This document shows positions 20,470 through 29,587 of a stretch of DNA of 64,000 nt, piece by piece. This stretch comes from Gammaproteobacteria bacterium (lineage in GTDB: Bacteria; Pseudomonadota; Gammaproteobacteria; Burkholderiales; Rhodocyclaceae). The notes under the pieces were generated by a model. That model saw only the letters and a program-made list of their open reading frames with translations, searched no databases and had not been told where the DNA came from. Every line of letters starts with the position of its first letter. Position 1 is the stretch's first letter. Made by a program: the position numbers and the translations under genes. The stretch is taken from positions 1 to 64,000 of the forward strand of contig JAHJVE010000004.1 in NCBI GenBank assembly GCA_018828385.1, written 5' to 3'.

Positions 20470-20498
20470 AAAAAAAGAAGCCCGCACTGGGCGGGCTT
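20470..20498 (-). terminator. Rho-independent terminator of the candidate small RNA
   Basis: An 8-bp stem AAGCCCGC/GCGGGCTT is followed, reading the minus strand, by C and seven T. Confidence 0.85.
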
Positions 20499-20530
20499 AA
20501 ATCCATTTCTTGGAGGAGATGGAGGAGACA
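20470..20530 (-). ncRNA. Candidate ~60-nt small RNA with two CUCCUCC motifs
   Basis: A minus-strand promoter (20537-20565) predicts a start near 20530. The transcript begins with two tandem CUCCUCC motifs about 9 nt apart, complementary to strong Shine-Dalgarno sequences. It ends in a hairpin (AAGCCCGC/GCGGGCTT, loop of five bases, 20478-20498) followed by CT7. No ORF fits. Anti-Shine-Dalgarno small RNAs with such C/U-rich loops are known in other proteobacteria. Existence and function here are inferred. Confidence 0.6.
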
Positions 20531-20536
20531 AGCCTT

Positions 20537-20565
20537 ATTATGCCTGTGCGGATTGTGCACCGCAA
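20537..20565 (-). promoter_or_regulatory. Sigma-70-type promoter for the candidate small RNA
   Basis: The minus strand has TTGCGG (20560-20565), a 17-bp spacer and CATAAT (20537-20542). The start would be near 20530, just upstream of the CUCCUCC motifs. Confidence 0.55.
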
Positions 20566-20628
20566 CACGTATTGTGTAATAAATTGTGACGGCGCTGTTT
20601 TGGCGTCGGGCAAGCTTGCTGCGTCAAT

Positions 20629-20657
20629 GAAAAAGGCCCCGCGAAGCTCGCGGGGCC
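20629..20657 (-). terminator. Phasin terminator
   Basis: A perfect 10-bp stem GGCCCCGCGA/TCGCGGGGCC with a 3-base loop is followed on the minus strand by five T. Confidence 0.93.
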
Positions 20658-20682
20658 CTGGATTTCGGGAGGCCCGAAAGGC

Positions 20683-21198
20683 TTACTTGGATTTCTTGGT
20701 GACGGCAGCGATGTTGGCCTGGGCTGCGTCAGCAAACTGCTTGGCCATGGCGTTCATGTTGCCGAAAGCCGAGTTGGCGGCAGCGATGGCGCTCTGGATC
20801 GCGGCAACAGCACCTTCGGAACCAGCCGGAGCCGACTTGGTGGCCTTTTCGACCATGCCAGCGATGGATTTCTGGAAGTCGCCGAACTGGGCTTCGACCA
20901 TCTTGGCCAGATCCTGCTGGGTCTGGGCAGTGATTTCATAAACCGAACGCGAGTAGGCAACAGCCTTCTCGACAGCCGGCTGGGCCAGGGCGGTCTGAGC
21001 GGCCAGGGCTTCCTTCGGATCCTTGGCACCCATGACCGACTGGACGCCGGAAACGGTATCTTCCAGAGCGGCGCGGGCGGTGTTCAGGTTGAGGGCAGCG
21101 ATGCGCTCGGCGGAAGCCAGGGCGGTGTTGGCAACTGACAGCAGGGAGTCAACGGTGGCTTTGTTGGCGGCGGCGAATTGTTCGGTGTTGATGGACAT
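20683..21198 (-). CDS. phaP: Phasin, polyhydroxyalkanoate granule surface protein
   Basis: This 171-residue, almost wholly helical Ala/Gln-rich protein has the phasin_2 pattern: N-terminal EQFAAANKATVDSLLSVANTA, central AAQTALAQPAVEKAVAYSRSVYEI, and a KKSK tail. Phasins coat PHA granules and set their size. The start at 21198 has GGAGAC upstream. Upstream lie a good -10 (TATACT) and a TGC-rich inverted element, suggesting control by PhaR. Confidence 0.92.
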   Translation of the reverse strand: MSINTEQFAAANKATVDSLLSVANTALASAERIAALNLNTARAALEDTVSGVQSVMGAKDPKEALAAQTALAQPAVEKAVAYSRSVYEITAQTQQDLAKMVEAQFGDFQKSIAGMVEKATKSAPAGSEGAVAAIQSAIAAANSAFGNMNAMAKQFADAAQANIAAVTKKSK

Positions 21199-21239
21199 GT
21201 GTTGTCTCCAGAAGAAGGTTGTCGGTGTGTTCGGAACCC

Positions 21240-21285
21240 AGTATAGCGCACTATTGGTAAAAATTGTGCACTGCAGCAATTTTGT
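21240..21285 (-). promoter_or_regulatory. Phasin promoter with TGC-rich dyad
   Basis: The minus strand has a -10 TATACT (21240-21245) without a good -35. Just upstream is a TGC-rich stretch (TTGCTGCAGTGCACAA). PhaR-type repressors of phasin genes favour TGC-containing sites, so this is a candidate PhaR operator. Confidence 0.4.
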
Positions 21286-21316
21286 CTTCTTGTGGCTTGG
21301 CTCTGCGCTGAGCGAC

Positions 21317-21583
21317 TTATTTCCGTTTTCGAGCAGAGCCTTGCCAATACTGGAACTCCGGTTCGTGAACCTCAATGTCCAGGTCCATGATTCTGGCCTG
21401 AAGCCGCGTTTGCACATCGGCCACGGCCTGGTTGTAGACGATGGGCGCGATCTCCTTGAGGAAAAAACCGAGCAGGGCACCGGCACCGAGGTTGCCGATG
21501 GCCTCTTCCATGTTTTCCTCGAAGTAGCGCTGGATGGAGGTGACGGCCGCCGCGCTGGCTTCCCGGGAAATTTCGATGCTCAT
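21317..21583 (-). CDS. DUF2164 family protein
   Basis: This 88-residue protein has the DUF2164 pattern: SIQRYFEENMEEAIGNLGAGALLGFFLKEIAPIVYNQAV, split across the domain core, then DVQTRLQARIMDLDIEVHEPEF. The start at 21583 overlaps the upstream phosphatase stop by 4 bp (ATGA). An alternative start at 21598 would overlap further. Function unknown; usually a single small cytosolic domain. Confidence 0.85.
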   Translation of the reverse strand: MSIEISREASAAAVTSIQRYFEENMEEAIGNLGAGALLGFFLKEIAPIVYNQAVADVQTRLQARIMDLDIEVHEPEFQYWQGSARKRK

Positions 21584-22110
21584 CGTTGCGGTGTCCATTT
21601 CTGTGGATCAAATGCCGTGCTCGCGGCCGGCGTCAGTTGTCGTGCCAGTTCGTCGACCAGGCCGGTTACCGCGTCCTCGATCATGTCGAGCACCAGCTCG
21701 AAGCGCCCGCCGAGGGTGAGGTAGGGGTCGGGAACTTCGTCTTCGGGGAAGCGTCTGGCGTAGTCCATCAGCAGCCGGATGCGCATCAACTGCTCCTCGG
21801 TTGCCATGCGCCGCAGGTTGTACAGATTGGTTCTGTCCATGGCCAGGATCAGGTCGAAATAGTCGAGATCCTGCCAGCCGATACGTCGGGCGCGGATTCG
21901 GGAGAGGTCGTAGCCCTTGGCCCGGGCGACCCGCTGGCTGTTGGTATCGCAGGCCTCGCCGGCACGAAAGCCGTGGGTCCCGGCCGAACAGACCTCGATC
22001 CGGCCGGCCAGACCGTTTTGTTCGATCAATTGGCGCAGCACCGCCTCGGCCGTCGGTGAGCGGCAGACATTGCTCATGCAGACACAAAGGATGCGGAAGG
22101 GCGTTTTCAT
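21580..22110 (-). CDS. Low-molecular-weight protein-tyrosine phosphatase
   Basis: This 176-residue protein has the LMW-PTP catalytic loop CMSNVCRS (Cys11-x5-Arg17) and the general-acid motif VPDPY near residue 131. It dephosphorylates phosphotyrosine (or arginine) substrates. No capsule or BY-kinase gene is adjacent, so it is not clearly a Wzb-type enzyme. It is translationally coupled to a DUF2164 gene. Confidence 0.92.
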   Translation of the reverse strand: MKTPFRILCVCMSNVCRSPTAEAVLRQLIEQNGLAGRIEVCSAGTHGFRAGEACDTNSQRVARAKGYDLSRIRARRIGWQDLDYFDLILAMDRTNLYNLRRMATEEQLMRIRLLMDYARRFPEDEVPDPYLTLGGRFELVLDMIEDAVTGLVDELARQLTPAASTAFDPQKWTPQR

Positions 22111-22124
22111 CGGCCGGCTCAGGG

Positions 22125-22484
22125 CTACTTCTGGTTTCTTTCGCGCACGATGGGCGGCACGAACTTGACGGAAAATTTCCAGCCTTCCGGGGTGGCTTTG
22201 AGGATCAGCGTTTTGGACTTGGCGCCGGCGTCGAAGGCCGGTTCATCGCCAAGCAGTTCGATGGCGCCGATGCCCTTGATGACGCAGGCGCCGGGGAGTG
22301 TGACGAAAGCCGATTCGGCGGCGGCCAGCACGAATTGCCCGTCGCGCGATTCCGAACATGACAGCCCTCTCGGTACGGCCGCCGGATTCTCCTTCCAGGC
22401 CAGGCGTAGTGTTTCCAGTGCGTTGCCGAGTTCCTCGGTGATTTTGGCGGCGAGGGTGACTTCGCGTGACTTGGCGTGGTTCAT
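22125..22484 (-). CDS. Conserved hypothetical protein
   Basis: This 119-residue protein starts at 22484 with GGAGAA upstream. An N-terminal helix (LAAKITEELGNALETLRLAW) is followed by beta-strand-like segments ending FSVKFVPPIVRERNQK. No signal peptide. It lies 14 bp upstream of the phosphatase gene, so the three genes 22125, 21580 and 21317 probably form one operon. No family recognised. Confidence 0.6.
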   Translation of the reverse strand: MNHAKSREVTLAAKITEELGNALETLRLAWKENPAAVPRGLSCSESRDGQFVLAAAESAFVTLPGACVIKGIGAIELLGDEPAFDAGAKSKTLILKATPEGWKFSVKFVPPIVRERNQK

Positions 22485-22687
22485 TCGAATTCTCCAGGCA
22501 GGATTTGCCATGCCTGGCCGAGTCGGGTGGTGCTGTCCATGCACAATCTCCTGGCGACGTGGAGTTACAAGGATAGCCGCTGGCGCGCAGAATGCGAAAA
22601 AATGCATTTGGAATGTCCGGGTTGTGGGGCCGGTGAGCGCGACTTTCGACGCTTCGAATTTTTCGAAGGGTTGGTCAGGCCGGCAGG

Positions 22688-22717
22688 TTGGCTGGAAGGG
22701 AGGCGGCTTTCTACAAT
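22688..22717 (+). promoter_or_regulatory. Promoter of the TerC-family gene
   Basis: TTGGCT and TACAAT are separated by 18 bp. The predicted start near 22724 leaves a 25-nt leader before the ATG at 22749. Confidence 0.5.
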
Positions 22718-22748
22718 GGGCGCCTTGCTATTTTCCCGGCCCGTTCCC

Positions 22749-23507
22749 ATGCTCGAATTCCTGCTCTCCCCCGAAATCTGGATTGCCTTCTTCACGCTGA
22801 CGGCGCTGGAATTGGTGCTTGGCATCGACAACATTATTTTCATTTCCATTCTGGTCGACAAGTTGCCCAGGGAAAAGCAGGAATTGGCGCGGCGCATCGG
22901 CCTGTTTCTCGCCATGTTCATGCGCATCGGGCTGCTGCTGTTGCTGTCGTGGATCGTCGGCCTGACCGAGCCGGTGCTGACGCTGTTCGGCTTTGGTATT
23001 TCGGGACGCGACATGATCCTGATTGCCGGTGGCCTGTTCCTGATCTGGAAGAGTACCGGCGAGGTGCACCAGTTGCTCGAAGGCGAGGAGGGCGAGGCGT
23101 CAAGCAAGGTGGCCTCCAGTTTTGCCGGCGTCATCGCCCAGATCATCGTCATCGACCTGGTGTTTTCGCTCGACTCGATCATCACGGCGGTCGGCATGGT
23201 CAGCGAAGTCGGCGTGATGATCGCTGCCGTCGTAGCCTCGGTCGGCTTGATGATGCTGTTCGCCCGCTCGATCGGCGAGTTCGTCTCGAACCACCCGACG
23301 ATCAAGATGCTGGCGCTGTCCTTCCTGGTTGTCGTCGGTGTCGTGCTGATCGCCGATGGTTTCGGTCACCATGTGCCGAAGGGCTACATCTACTTTGCCA
23401 TGGCCTTCTCGGTCGGCGTCGAGATGCTTAACATCCGCATGCGTAAAAAGGCCGTCAAGCCGGTCGATCTGCGCGAACCCTATGCCCGGGAGTTTGGTTC
23501 GGATTAA
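22749..23507 (+). CDS. TerC/Alx-family integral membrane protein
   Basis: This 252-residue protein has seven predicted helices and the family's acidic motifs: ALELVLGIDNIIFISILV in helix 1 and DLVFSLDSIITAVGM in the second half. The family is linked to manganese export and to loading of exported metalloproteins. The start at 22749 fits the promoter at 22688 and the conserved N-terminus MLEFLLSPEIW. Confidence 0.9.
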   Translation: MLEFLLSPEIWIAFFTLTALELVLGIDNIIFISILVDKLPREKQELARRIGLFLAMFMRIGLLLLLSWIVGLTEPVLTLFGFGISGRDMILIAGGLFLIWKSTGEVHQLLEGEEGEASSKVASSFAGVIAQIIVIDLVFSLDSIITAVGMVSEVGVMIAAVVASVGLMMLFARSIGEFVSNHPTIKMLALSFLVVVGVVLIADGFGHHVPKGYIYFAMAFSVGVEMLNIRMRKKAVKPVDLREPYAREFGSD

Positions 23508-23531
23508 GCGTCAGCCCGGCCGCTGCTGGTT

Positions 23532-24557
23532 TCAGCTCGTGCCGGGCGGCTTGTCGGCCCATTTGCGCCGATAGTGCACCGGCGCCATGCCGGTCCATTC
23601 GACAAAGGCGCGGTAAAAAGCCGAGCTGTCGGCGTAGCCGAGATCGGCGGCGACCTTGGTGATCGGATCGTCGGTCTTGGTCAGCCGGGCCAGCGCCATG
23701 TCGCGGCGCAGGGCATCCTTGATGGCGCGAAAGCTCGCGCCTTCTTCTTCCAGTCGGCGGTGGATGGTCCGTGGCGACAGGTAGAGGCGATCAGCGATGT
23801 CGTCGAGACTCAGTGTCTCGGGCAGCGCGGCGCGCAACAGGTCGCGGACGCGGATGACCATTTCGCGGTCGCGCCGGTAGAGCGTCGTGATCTTGCCGGG
23901 TGCGCCGTCGAGGAAGGCGGTGAGCGCCGCTTCGTCGCGGCGGATGGGGAGGTCGAGCAGGTTGGCGTTGAAGCTGGCGACCAGCGTGCCGGTGCCGCCG
24001 GGAACGGTCGGTGCGAAACGCGAATCCTCGGTGAAGATCAGCGCGTAGTCGGCGAAATGGGCCGGCTTGCGGTAGGGAAAGATGACGCTGTCCAGCCCGA
24101 TGCCGCGCCCGGCCAGCCAGCATGACAGGCCGTGCAGCAGGCGGAGCAGCCACTCGAAGGCGAAGACGCGGCCGGGGTCGTCGGTGTCGTCGGCCAGCTT
24201 GCGCGTTTCGGAAATGACCAGCTCGGCATGGCCGTGCGAGCGGCGCACGCTGACCGCCAGGTCGGGGAGTACGACGTGCAGGAAACGGCTGGCCCGGGCC
24301 AGCGCTTCGGCCAGCGTCGGGGCGCTGATGCAGGCACGGCAGAGAAATTCGAAGCTGCCGACGCGCATCGGCTGGGCGAACAGACCGAAGCCTTCATCGT
24401 CGAGCTGGTGGTTGAGCCGGTTGTACAGCGCGGCGTAGCTTTCGACCGGAATCCGGCTGGCGGTGTCTGCAATGTCAATGTTGGTGGCCGCCAGGTGCGG
24501 GGCGGGGTCGATGTTCTGGCGTGTCAGGCCGGCCAGCATTCCGGTAACAAATCCCAT
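23532..24557 (-). CDS. AraC-family transcriptional regulator
   Basis: From the ATG at 24557 the protein has 341 residues: an N-terminal arabinose-binding-like domain of the OruR/ArgR-like AraC group, then a C-terminal double HTH. Recognisable C-terminal motifs are LSLDDIADRLYLSPRTIHRRL and ITKVAADLGYADSSAFYRAF. A TTG start at 24611, inside the repeat, would add 18 unconvincing residues. It is divergent from the isobutyryl-CoA mutase gene and a perfect dyad at 24670 lies between them, so it may regulate that gene. Confidence 0.88.
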   Translation of the reverse strand: MGFVTGMLAGLTRQNIDPAPHLAATNIDIADTASRIPVESYAALYNRLNHQLDDEGFGLFAQPMRVGSFEFLCRACISAPTLAEALARASRFLHVVLPDLAVSVRRSHGHAELVISETRKLADDTDDPGRVFAFEWLLRLLHGLSCWLAGRGIGLDSVIFPYRKPAHFADYALIFTEDSRFAPTVPGGTGTLVASFNANLLDLPIRRDEAALTAFLDGAPGKITTLYRRDREMVIRVRDLLRAALPETLSLDDIADRLYLSPRTIHRRLEEEGASFRAIKDALRRDMALARLTKTDDPITKVAADLGYADSSAFYRAFVEWTGMAPVHYRRKWADKPPGTS

Positions 24558-24604
24558 GGCAACAGAGGCTTGCGTTCGGTTTGCTGGCGAGGTGGGGGCG
24601 GGTG

Positions 24605-24642
24605 ATTTCAATTTTGGTCATTTTTTCCGGTTGACCGTAGCA
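24605..24642 (-). repeat. Dispersed 38-bp repeat, copy 4 (near-consensus)
   Basis: The minus strand reads GTGCTACGGTCAACCGG, A6, TGACC, AAAATTGAAAT. It lies between the divergent AraC and icmF genes. Confidence 0.92.
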
Positions 24643-24669
24643 CTGTATCACCTTGGCGGAATTTGCACG

Positions 24670-24690
24670 ATTGTCGTCATTCGCGACAAT
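24670..24690. promoter_or_regulatory. Perfect dyad, candidate operator between araC-like gene and icmF
   Basis: Arms ATTGTCG and CGACAAT are separated by 7 bp, 62 bp before the icmF ATG. It could be the site for the divergent AraC-family protein or another dimeric regulator. Confidence 0.45.
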
Positions 24691-24752
24691 GGCAACGGCG
24701 GCAAAGGGGCATACCATGGGTGCCTTTCCATCTTTTCGATGAGGCTGGCGTC

Positions 24753-27700
24753 ATGACCGATCTTTCCGTTGCCAAGAAGCTATCTCCCTACAAGCCCAAG
24801 CACAAGGTACGTTTTGTCACCGCCGCCTCGCTGTTCGACGGGCACGACGCCTCGATCAACATCATGCGCCGCATCCTGCAATCGACCGGCGCCGAGGTGA
24901 TCCACCTCGGCCACAACCGTTCGGTGCAGGAAATCGTCAATGCCGCGCTGCAGGAAGACGTGCAGGGCATCTGTATCACTTCATACCAAGGCGGTCACGT
25001 CGAATTCTTCAAGTACATGATCGACCTACTCAAGGCCAACGGTGGCGCCAACATCAAGGTCTTCGGCGGCGGCGGCGGGGTGATCGTGCCGTCGGAAATC
25101 AAGGAGCTGCACGCTTACGGGGTGACCCGCATCTACGCGCCGGAAGATGGCGTGCACATGGGCCTCCAGGGCATGATCAACGAGGTCGTGCAGAATACTG
25201 ACTTCGACGTGGCCGATGAAGGCGTGCCGAGTGTCGAGCAGGCGCTGGCCGGTTTGCAGGCTGGCGACAAGCGCTTGCTGGCGCGCCTCATCACGCTGCT
25301 CGAAAACGGCGAAGCGCCGGCGCTCAAGGAACCGCTGCTCAAGGCAGCAGCCGCGCTCGAAACACCGGTTCTCGGCATTACCGGTACCGGCGGTGCCGGC
25401 AAATCGTCGCTGACCGATGAAATCGTCCGTCGTTTCCGCCTCGATCAGGGCGATACCGTCAAGATCGGCCTTATTTCCATCGACCCGTCGCGCAAGCGCA
25501 CCGGCGGTGCCTTGCTTGGCGACCGTATCCGCATGAACGCCATCGAACATCCGAACATCTTCATGCGCTCGCTGGCCACCCGCGATACCGGCTCGGAAAT
25601 TTCCGTCGCGCTGCCGGAAGTCATCGCCGCCTGCAAGCTGGCCGGCTTCGATCTGGTCATCGTCGAAACCTCCGGCATCGGTCAGGGCAATGCGGCCATC
25701 GTGCCCTTCGTCGATCTGTCGCTGTACGTCATGACGCCGGAGTTCGGCGCGGCTTCGCAGCTTGAGAAGATCGACATGCTCGACTTTGCCGATTTCGTGG
25801 CGATCAACAAGTTCGACCGCAAGGGCGCCGAGGATGCGCTGCGCGATGTGCGCAAGCAATATCAGCGCAACCGCGAAGCCTTCACAACGCCGACCGACGA
25901 CATGCCGGTCTTCGGTACCCAGGCCGCCCGTTTCAACGACGACGGCGTGACTGCGCTGTATCAGGCGCTGGTCCCGGCGCTCACCGAAAAAGGCTTGAAA
26001 TTGCAGCCCGGCAAGCTGCCGCTGGTCACCGTCAAGCAGTCGTCGACCCAGCGCGCCATCGTGCCGGCGCAGCGCGTGCGCTACCTGGCCGAAATCGCCG
26101 ACACCGTCCGTGGTTACCACGCGCATACCGAAGAGCAGGTGAAAATTGCCCGCGAACGCCAGTCGCTGCGCATCTCGAAAGGCATTTTTGCCGCTTGCGA
26201 CAAGTCGACCGCAGACTTTGACGAAATGGCCGCCTTCAAGGACAGCCAGCAGGATCCCAAGGCCAAGAAGCTGCTCGACATGTGGCCGGCCACCGTCGAG
26301 GCCTATGCCGGCGACGAGTACGTCGTGAAGATCCGCGACAAGGAAATCCGCACCAAGCTGGTTTCCGAATCGCTGTCCGGCACCAAGATCAAGAAGGTCA
26401 TCCTGCCCAAGTTCGGCGACGATGGCGAAACCTTGCGCTTCCTGATGCGCGAGAACGTTCCCGGCTCCTTCCCTTATACCGCCGGCGTCTTCGCCTTCAA
26501 GCGTGAGGGCGAAGATCCGACCCGGATGTTCGCCGGCGAAGGCGACGCCTTCCGCACCAACCGCCGCTTCAAGCGTGTTTCCGAAGGCATGCCGGCCAAG
26601 CGCCTGTCCACCGCCTTCGACTCGGTCACGCTGTACGGCTGCGACCCCGACGAGCGTCCCGACATCTACGGCAAGATCGGCAATTCCGGCGTCTCGATTG
26701 CCACCCTCGACGACATGAAGGTGCTCTACGACGGCTTCGATCTGGTCAATCCGACCACCTCGGTGTCGATGACCATCAACGGCCCGGCGCCGATCATCCT
26801 GGCCTGCTTCTTCAACACCGCCATCGACCAGCAGATGGCCAAGTTCGAACAGGACAACGGTCGCCAGCCGACCGAAGACGAAGCCGAGAAAATCCGCGAA
26901 TGGACGCTGTCCACCGTGCGCGGCACCGTGCAGGCCGACATCCTCAAGGAAGATCAGGGCCAGAACACCTGCATCTTCAGCACCGAATTCGCCCTCAAGA
27001 TGATGGGCGACATCCAGGAATTCTTCGTCCATAACCAGGTGCAGAACTTTTACTCGGTGTCGATTTCCGGCTATCACATCGCTGAAGCCGGCGCCAATCC
27101 GATCAGCCAACTGGCCTTCACGCTCTCGAATGGCTTCACCTACGTCGAAAGCTACCTGGCCCGAGGCATGAAGATCGACGACTTCGCGCCCAACCTGTCC
27201 TTCTTCTTCAGCAACGGCATGGACCCCGAATACTCGGTCATCGGACGCGTCGCCCGCCGCATCTGGGCGGTGGCGATGAAGAACAAGTACGGTGCCAACG
27301 AGCGCAGCCAGAAGCTCAAGTACCACATCCAGACTTCCGGTCGCTCGTTGCACGCGCAGGAGATGGACTTCAACGACATCCGCACCACGCTGCAGGCGCT
27401 GATTGCCATCTACGACAACTGCAACTCGCTGCACACCAACGCCTACGACGAAGCGATCACGACGCCGACCGAGGAATCGGTGCGCCGTGCCATGGCCATC
27501 CAGCTCATCATCAACCGCGAATGGGGCGTCGCCAAGAACGAGAACCCGAACCAGGGTGCCTTCGTGATCGACGAGCTGACCGATCTGGTCGAGGAGGCCG
27601 TGCTCAAGGAATTCGAAGCCATCGCCTCGCGCGGCGGCGTGTTGGGTGCCATGGAAACCGGCTACCAGCGCGGCAAGATCCAGGAAGAGTCGATGTACTA

Positions 27701-28016
27701 CGAGCACAAGAAGCACGACGGCTCGTACCCGATCATCGGCGTCAATACCTTCCTCAACCCGAAGGGCATGGCCCAGCAGGAAATCGAGCTGGCCCGTTCG
27801 AGCGACGAAGAAAAGCAGTCGCAGATCAAGCGCCTGCGCGACTTCCAGAACCGCCATGCAGCAACGGCGCCAGCCATGCTGGAAAAGCTCAAGCAGACTG
27901 TGATCGAGGACGGCAACGTCTTCGCCGTGCTGGTCGATGCTGTCAAGTGCTGTTCGCTCGGCCAGATCAGCTCGGCGCTCTACGAAGTCGGCGGCCAGTA
28001 CCGGCGCAGCATGTAA
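24753..28016 (+). CDS. icmF: Fused isobutyryl-CoA mutase (IcmF)
   Basis: This 1087-residue enzyme fuses a B12-binding domain (about 15-145, with FDGHDASIN), a MeaI-type G-protein chaperone (about 190-480, P-loop [13 protein letters not shown]) and the acyl-CoA mutase barrel (about 550-1087). It interconverts isobutyryl-CoA and n-butyryl-CoA (some members isovaleryl/pivalyl-CoA) using adenosylcobalamin. The segment [20 protein letters not shown] and the [20 protein letters not shown] motif are characteristic of IcmF rather than methylmalonyl-CoA mutase. It links valine/branched acids with butyrate metabolism and PHA precursors. Confidence 0.95.
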   Translation: MTDLSVAKKLSPYKPKHKVRFVTAASLFDGHDASINIMRRILQSTGAEVIHLGHNRSVQEIVNAALQEDVQGICITSYQGGHVEFFKYMIDLLKANGGANIKVFGGGGGVIVPSEIKELHAYGVTRIYAPEDGVHMGLQGMINEVVQNTDFDVADEGVPSVEQALAGLQAGDKRLLARLITLLENGEAPALKEPLLKAAAALETPVLGITGTGGAGKSSLTDEIVRRFRLDQGDTVKIGLISIDPSRKRTGGALLGDRIRMNAIEHPNIFMRSLATRDTGSEISVALPEVIAACKLAGFDLVIVETSGIGQGNAAIVPFVDLSLYVMTPEFGAASQLEKIDMLDFADFVAINKFDRKGAEDALRDVRKQYQRNREAFTTPTDDMPVFGTQAARFNDDGVTALYQALVPALTEKGLKLQPGKLPLVTVKQSSTQRAIVPAQRVRYLAEIADTVRGYHAHTEEQVKIARERQSLRISKGIFAACDKSTADFDEMAAFKDSQQDPKAKKLLDMWPATVEAYAGDEYVVKIRDKEIRTKLVSESLSGTKIKKVILPKFGDDGETLRFLMRENVPGSFPYTAGVFAFKREGEDPTRMFAGEGDAFRTNRRFKRVSEGMPAKRLSTAFDSVTLYGCDPDERPDIYGKIGNSGVSIATLDDMKVLYDGFDLVNPTTSVSMTINGPAPIILACFFNTAIDQQMAKFEQDNGRQPTEDEAEKIREWTLSTVRGTVQADILKEDQGQNTCIFSTEFALKMMGDIQEFFVHNQVQNFYSVSISGYHIAEAGANPISQLAFTLSNGFTYVESYLARGMKIDDFAPNLSFFFSNGMDPEYSVIGRVARRIWAVAMKNKYGANERSQKLKYHIQTSGRSLHAQEMDFNDIRTTLQALIAIYDNCNSLHTNAYDEAITTPTEESVRRAMAIQLIINREWGVAKNENPNQGAFVIDELTDLVEEAVLKEFEAIASRGGVLGAMETGYQRGKIQEESMYYEHKKHDGSYPIIGVNTFLNPKGMAQQEIELARSSDEEKQSQIKRLRDFQNRHAATAPAMLEKLKQTVIEDGNVFAVLVDAVKCCSLGQISSALYEVGGQYRRSM

Positions 28017-28074
28017 GGAAAGCCCCGAAAGGGGAACAGCAACCCGGACCCGAAAGGGCGGAGGAGAAAAACGG

Positions 28075-28104
28075 ACGGCGGGGCTATGTACCCCGCCGTT
28101 TTTC
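28075..28104 (+). terminator. icmF terminator
   Basis: A 9-bp stem ACGGCGGGG/CCCCGCCGT with a 7-base loop is followed by five T. Confidence 0.9.
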
Positions 28105-28231
28105 ATCCAGGAGGAGCTTGAATTGATGGCCGTTTTTGCATCCTGTAGGCCGATCACCCCGCGGCGCTTGTCTTGACGCCCGGTGGCTCGCAAAATGCCG
28201 ACATTCCCTTTGCATTTTTCGGAGACCCATC

Positions 28232-29563
28232 ATGAATGCATTCGATTACGATCTCGCCGCCGCGCTGCAACGCAACCGCGTCACCCGCCGCCAGATGCTC
28301 TGGCTGCTTGGCGCCAGTGCCTTGTCGGGGTGTGCCAGCTCGCCGGTGGGGGGCGGCTCGATTCTCGTCGGCATGAGCGAGGAAGAAGAGAAAGCAGTCG
28401 ACCAGAAGGTCTCGCCGCAGCAGTTTTCGCAGGATCTCGGCCCGGTTCAGGATGGCCAGATCAACCGCTATCTGGGCGATGTCGGCCACCGGCTCGACGC
28501 CAGGACCCATCGGCCGCAGATGCCGTATTCCTACCGCGTGCTCAACGCCAATTACGTCAATGCCTACACTTTCCCGGGCGGGGCGATGGGGGTGACGCGC
28601 GGCATCCTGGTCGAGCTCGATAACGAAGCCGAGCTGGCCGGTCTGCTCGGCCATGAACTGGGCCACGTCAATGCCCGCCATGCGGCGCAGCGCAAGGGGT
28701 CGGCGATGGTCGCCGAAGTCGCGTTGAGCGGCGCCAGCATCATCGGCCAGGCGACCGGCTACGGCGGGCTGGTCGACCTTGGCAGCCAGTTGGGGGCCAG
28801 CGTGCTGCTCTCCAGCTATTCGCGCGACAACGAGCGCGAGGCCGATGCGCTGGGCCAGGAATACATGGTACGCGCCGGCTATCCGGCCAGTGGCATGGTC
28901 GGCCTGCAACAACTGCTGGTCGATCAGCAGAAGGAATCGCCGGGCATGTTGCAGACCATGTTCTCGACCCACCCGATGAGCAGCGAACGGCGCGATACCG
29001 CCAGGCAACTGGCCGAGAGTAAATACGCGGCGAGCAACACGCGCGACCCGGGGCGCGAGCGCTTCATGGACAACACGGCCTCCTTGCGGCGCATCAAGCC
29101 GACCATCGATGCCTGCCAGAAGGGCGAGGTGGCGATGGCCGCCAAGGCCTACGGCAAGGCCGAGGAGCGTTTTCGTGCCGCCCTCAAGGCCACGCCGCGC
29201 GACTACGCGGCCAACGTGCTGATGGCGCAATGCCTCTCCGAGCAGGACAAGGATGCGCAGGCCCTGGGCTATGCCCAGACGGCGACCCAGATTTATCCGC
29301 AGGAGGCCCATGCGCACAAGCTGGTCGGCGTGCTGGCCCTCGGCCAGAAGGATCCGGCCAAGGCGTTCGAGCATCTCGATCGCTATGATCGCCTGCTGCC
29401 GGGCGATGCCGGCATCACCTTCCTCAAGGGAATCTCACTGGAAGGCATGGGCAAGCGCTCCGAGGCGGCCCGGCAGTATGCCGCCTACGTGAACCGCGTC
29501 CAGAAAGGCAAGGCTGCCGAGTATTCAGTCAGTCGCCTGAAGAGCTGGGGCTATCTGAAGTGA
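28232..29563 (+). CDS. M48-family metalloprotease lipoprotein with TPR-like C-terminus
   Basis: This 443-residue protein starts at 28232 with GGAGA upstream. The leader has Arg-Arg and a hydrophobic stretch ending in a lipobox-like LSGC (about residues 28-31), suggesting a lipoprotein. The zinc motif HELGH begins near residue 141, with the downstream Glu in DNEREADALG. The C-terminal half is TPR-like (AEERFRAALKATPRDYAANV). It resembles BepA/YfgC-type envelope proteases that act in outer-membrane protein quality control. Confidence 0.9.
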   Translation: MNAFDYDLAAALQRNRVTRRQMLWLLGASALSGCASSPVGGGSILVGMSEEEEKAVDQKVSPQQFSQDLGPVQDGQINRYLGDVGHRLDARTHRPQMPYSYRVLNANYVNAYTFPGGAMGVTRGILVELDNEAELAGLLGHELGHVNARHAAQRKGSAMVAEVALSGASIIGQATGYGGLVDLGSQLGASVLLSSYSRDNEREADALGQEYMVRAGYPASGMVGLQQLLVDQQKESPGMLQTMFSTHPMSSERRDTARQLAESKYAASNTRDPGRERFMDNTASLRRIKPTIDACQKGEVAMAAKAYGKAEERFRAALKATPRDYAANVLMAQCLSEQDKDAQALGYAQTATQIYPQEAHAHKLVGVLALGQKDPAKAFEHLDRYDRLLPGDAGITFLKGISLEGMGKRSEAARQYAAYVNRVQKGKAAEYSVSRLKSWGYLK

Positions 29564-29565
29564 TT

Positions 29566-29586
29566 CCGGCCGTTTTTTCTGGCCGG
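29566..29586. terminator. Hairpin between convergent genes
   Basis: CCGGCC and GGCCGG flank a T-rich 9-base loop. It lies just after the M48 gene stop and before the end of the convergent phosphatase gene. It lacks a T-tract after the stem, so terminator function is uncertain. Confidence 0.45.
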
Positions 29587-29587
29587 T

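Larger units (their letters stand above)
20341..20682. other. 342-bp intergenic region between the winged-helix gene and phasin
   Basis: It holds the phasin terminator (20629-20657) and a complete minus-strand promoter/short transcript/terminator unit (20470-20565). About 130 bp before the winged-helix gene show nothing else recognisable. Confidence 0.7.

Noticed and set aside
22594-22748. N-terminal extension of the TerC protein with CPGC-like residues
   Set aside because: A promoter at 22688-22717 lies inside the extension and family members start at MLEFLLSPEIW, so the extension is not translated.
24558-24611. TTG start of the AraC gene within repeat copy 4
   Set aside because: It adds 18 low-complexity residues without a ribosome-binding site. 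The ATG at 24557 is nearer the conserved domain, though the choice is not certain.
28126-28176. A 16-codon frame with a strong AGGAGGAG ribosome-binding site
   Set aside because: It begins only a few bases after the icmF terminator with no promoter between, and the peptide has no recognisable feature.
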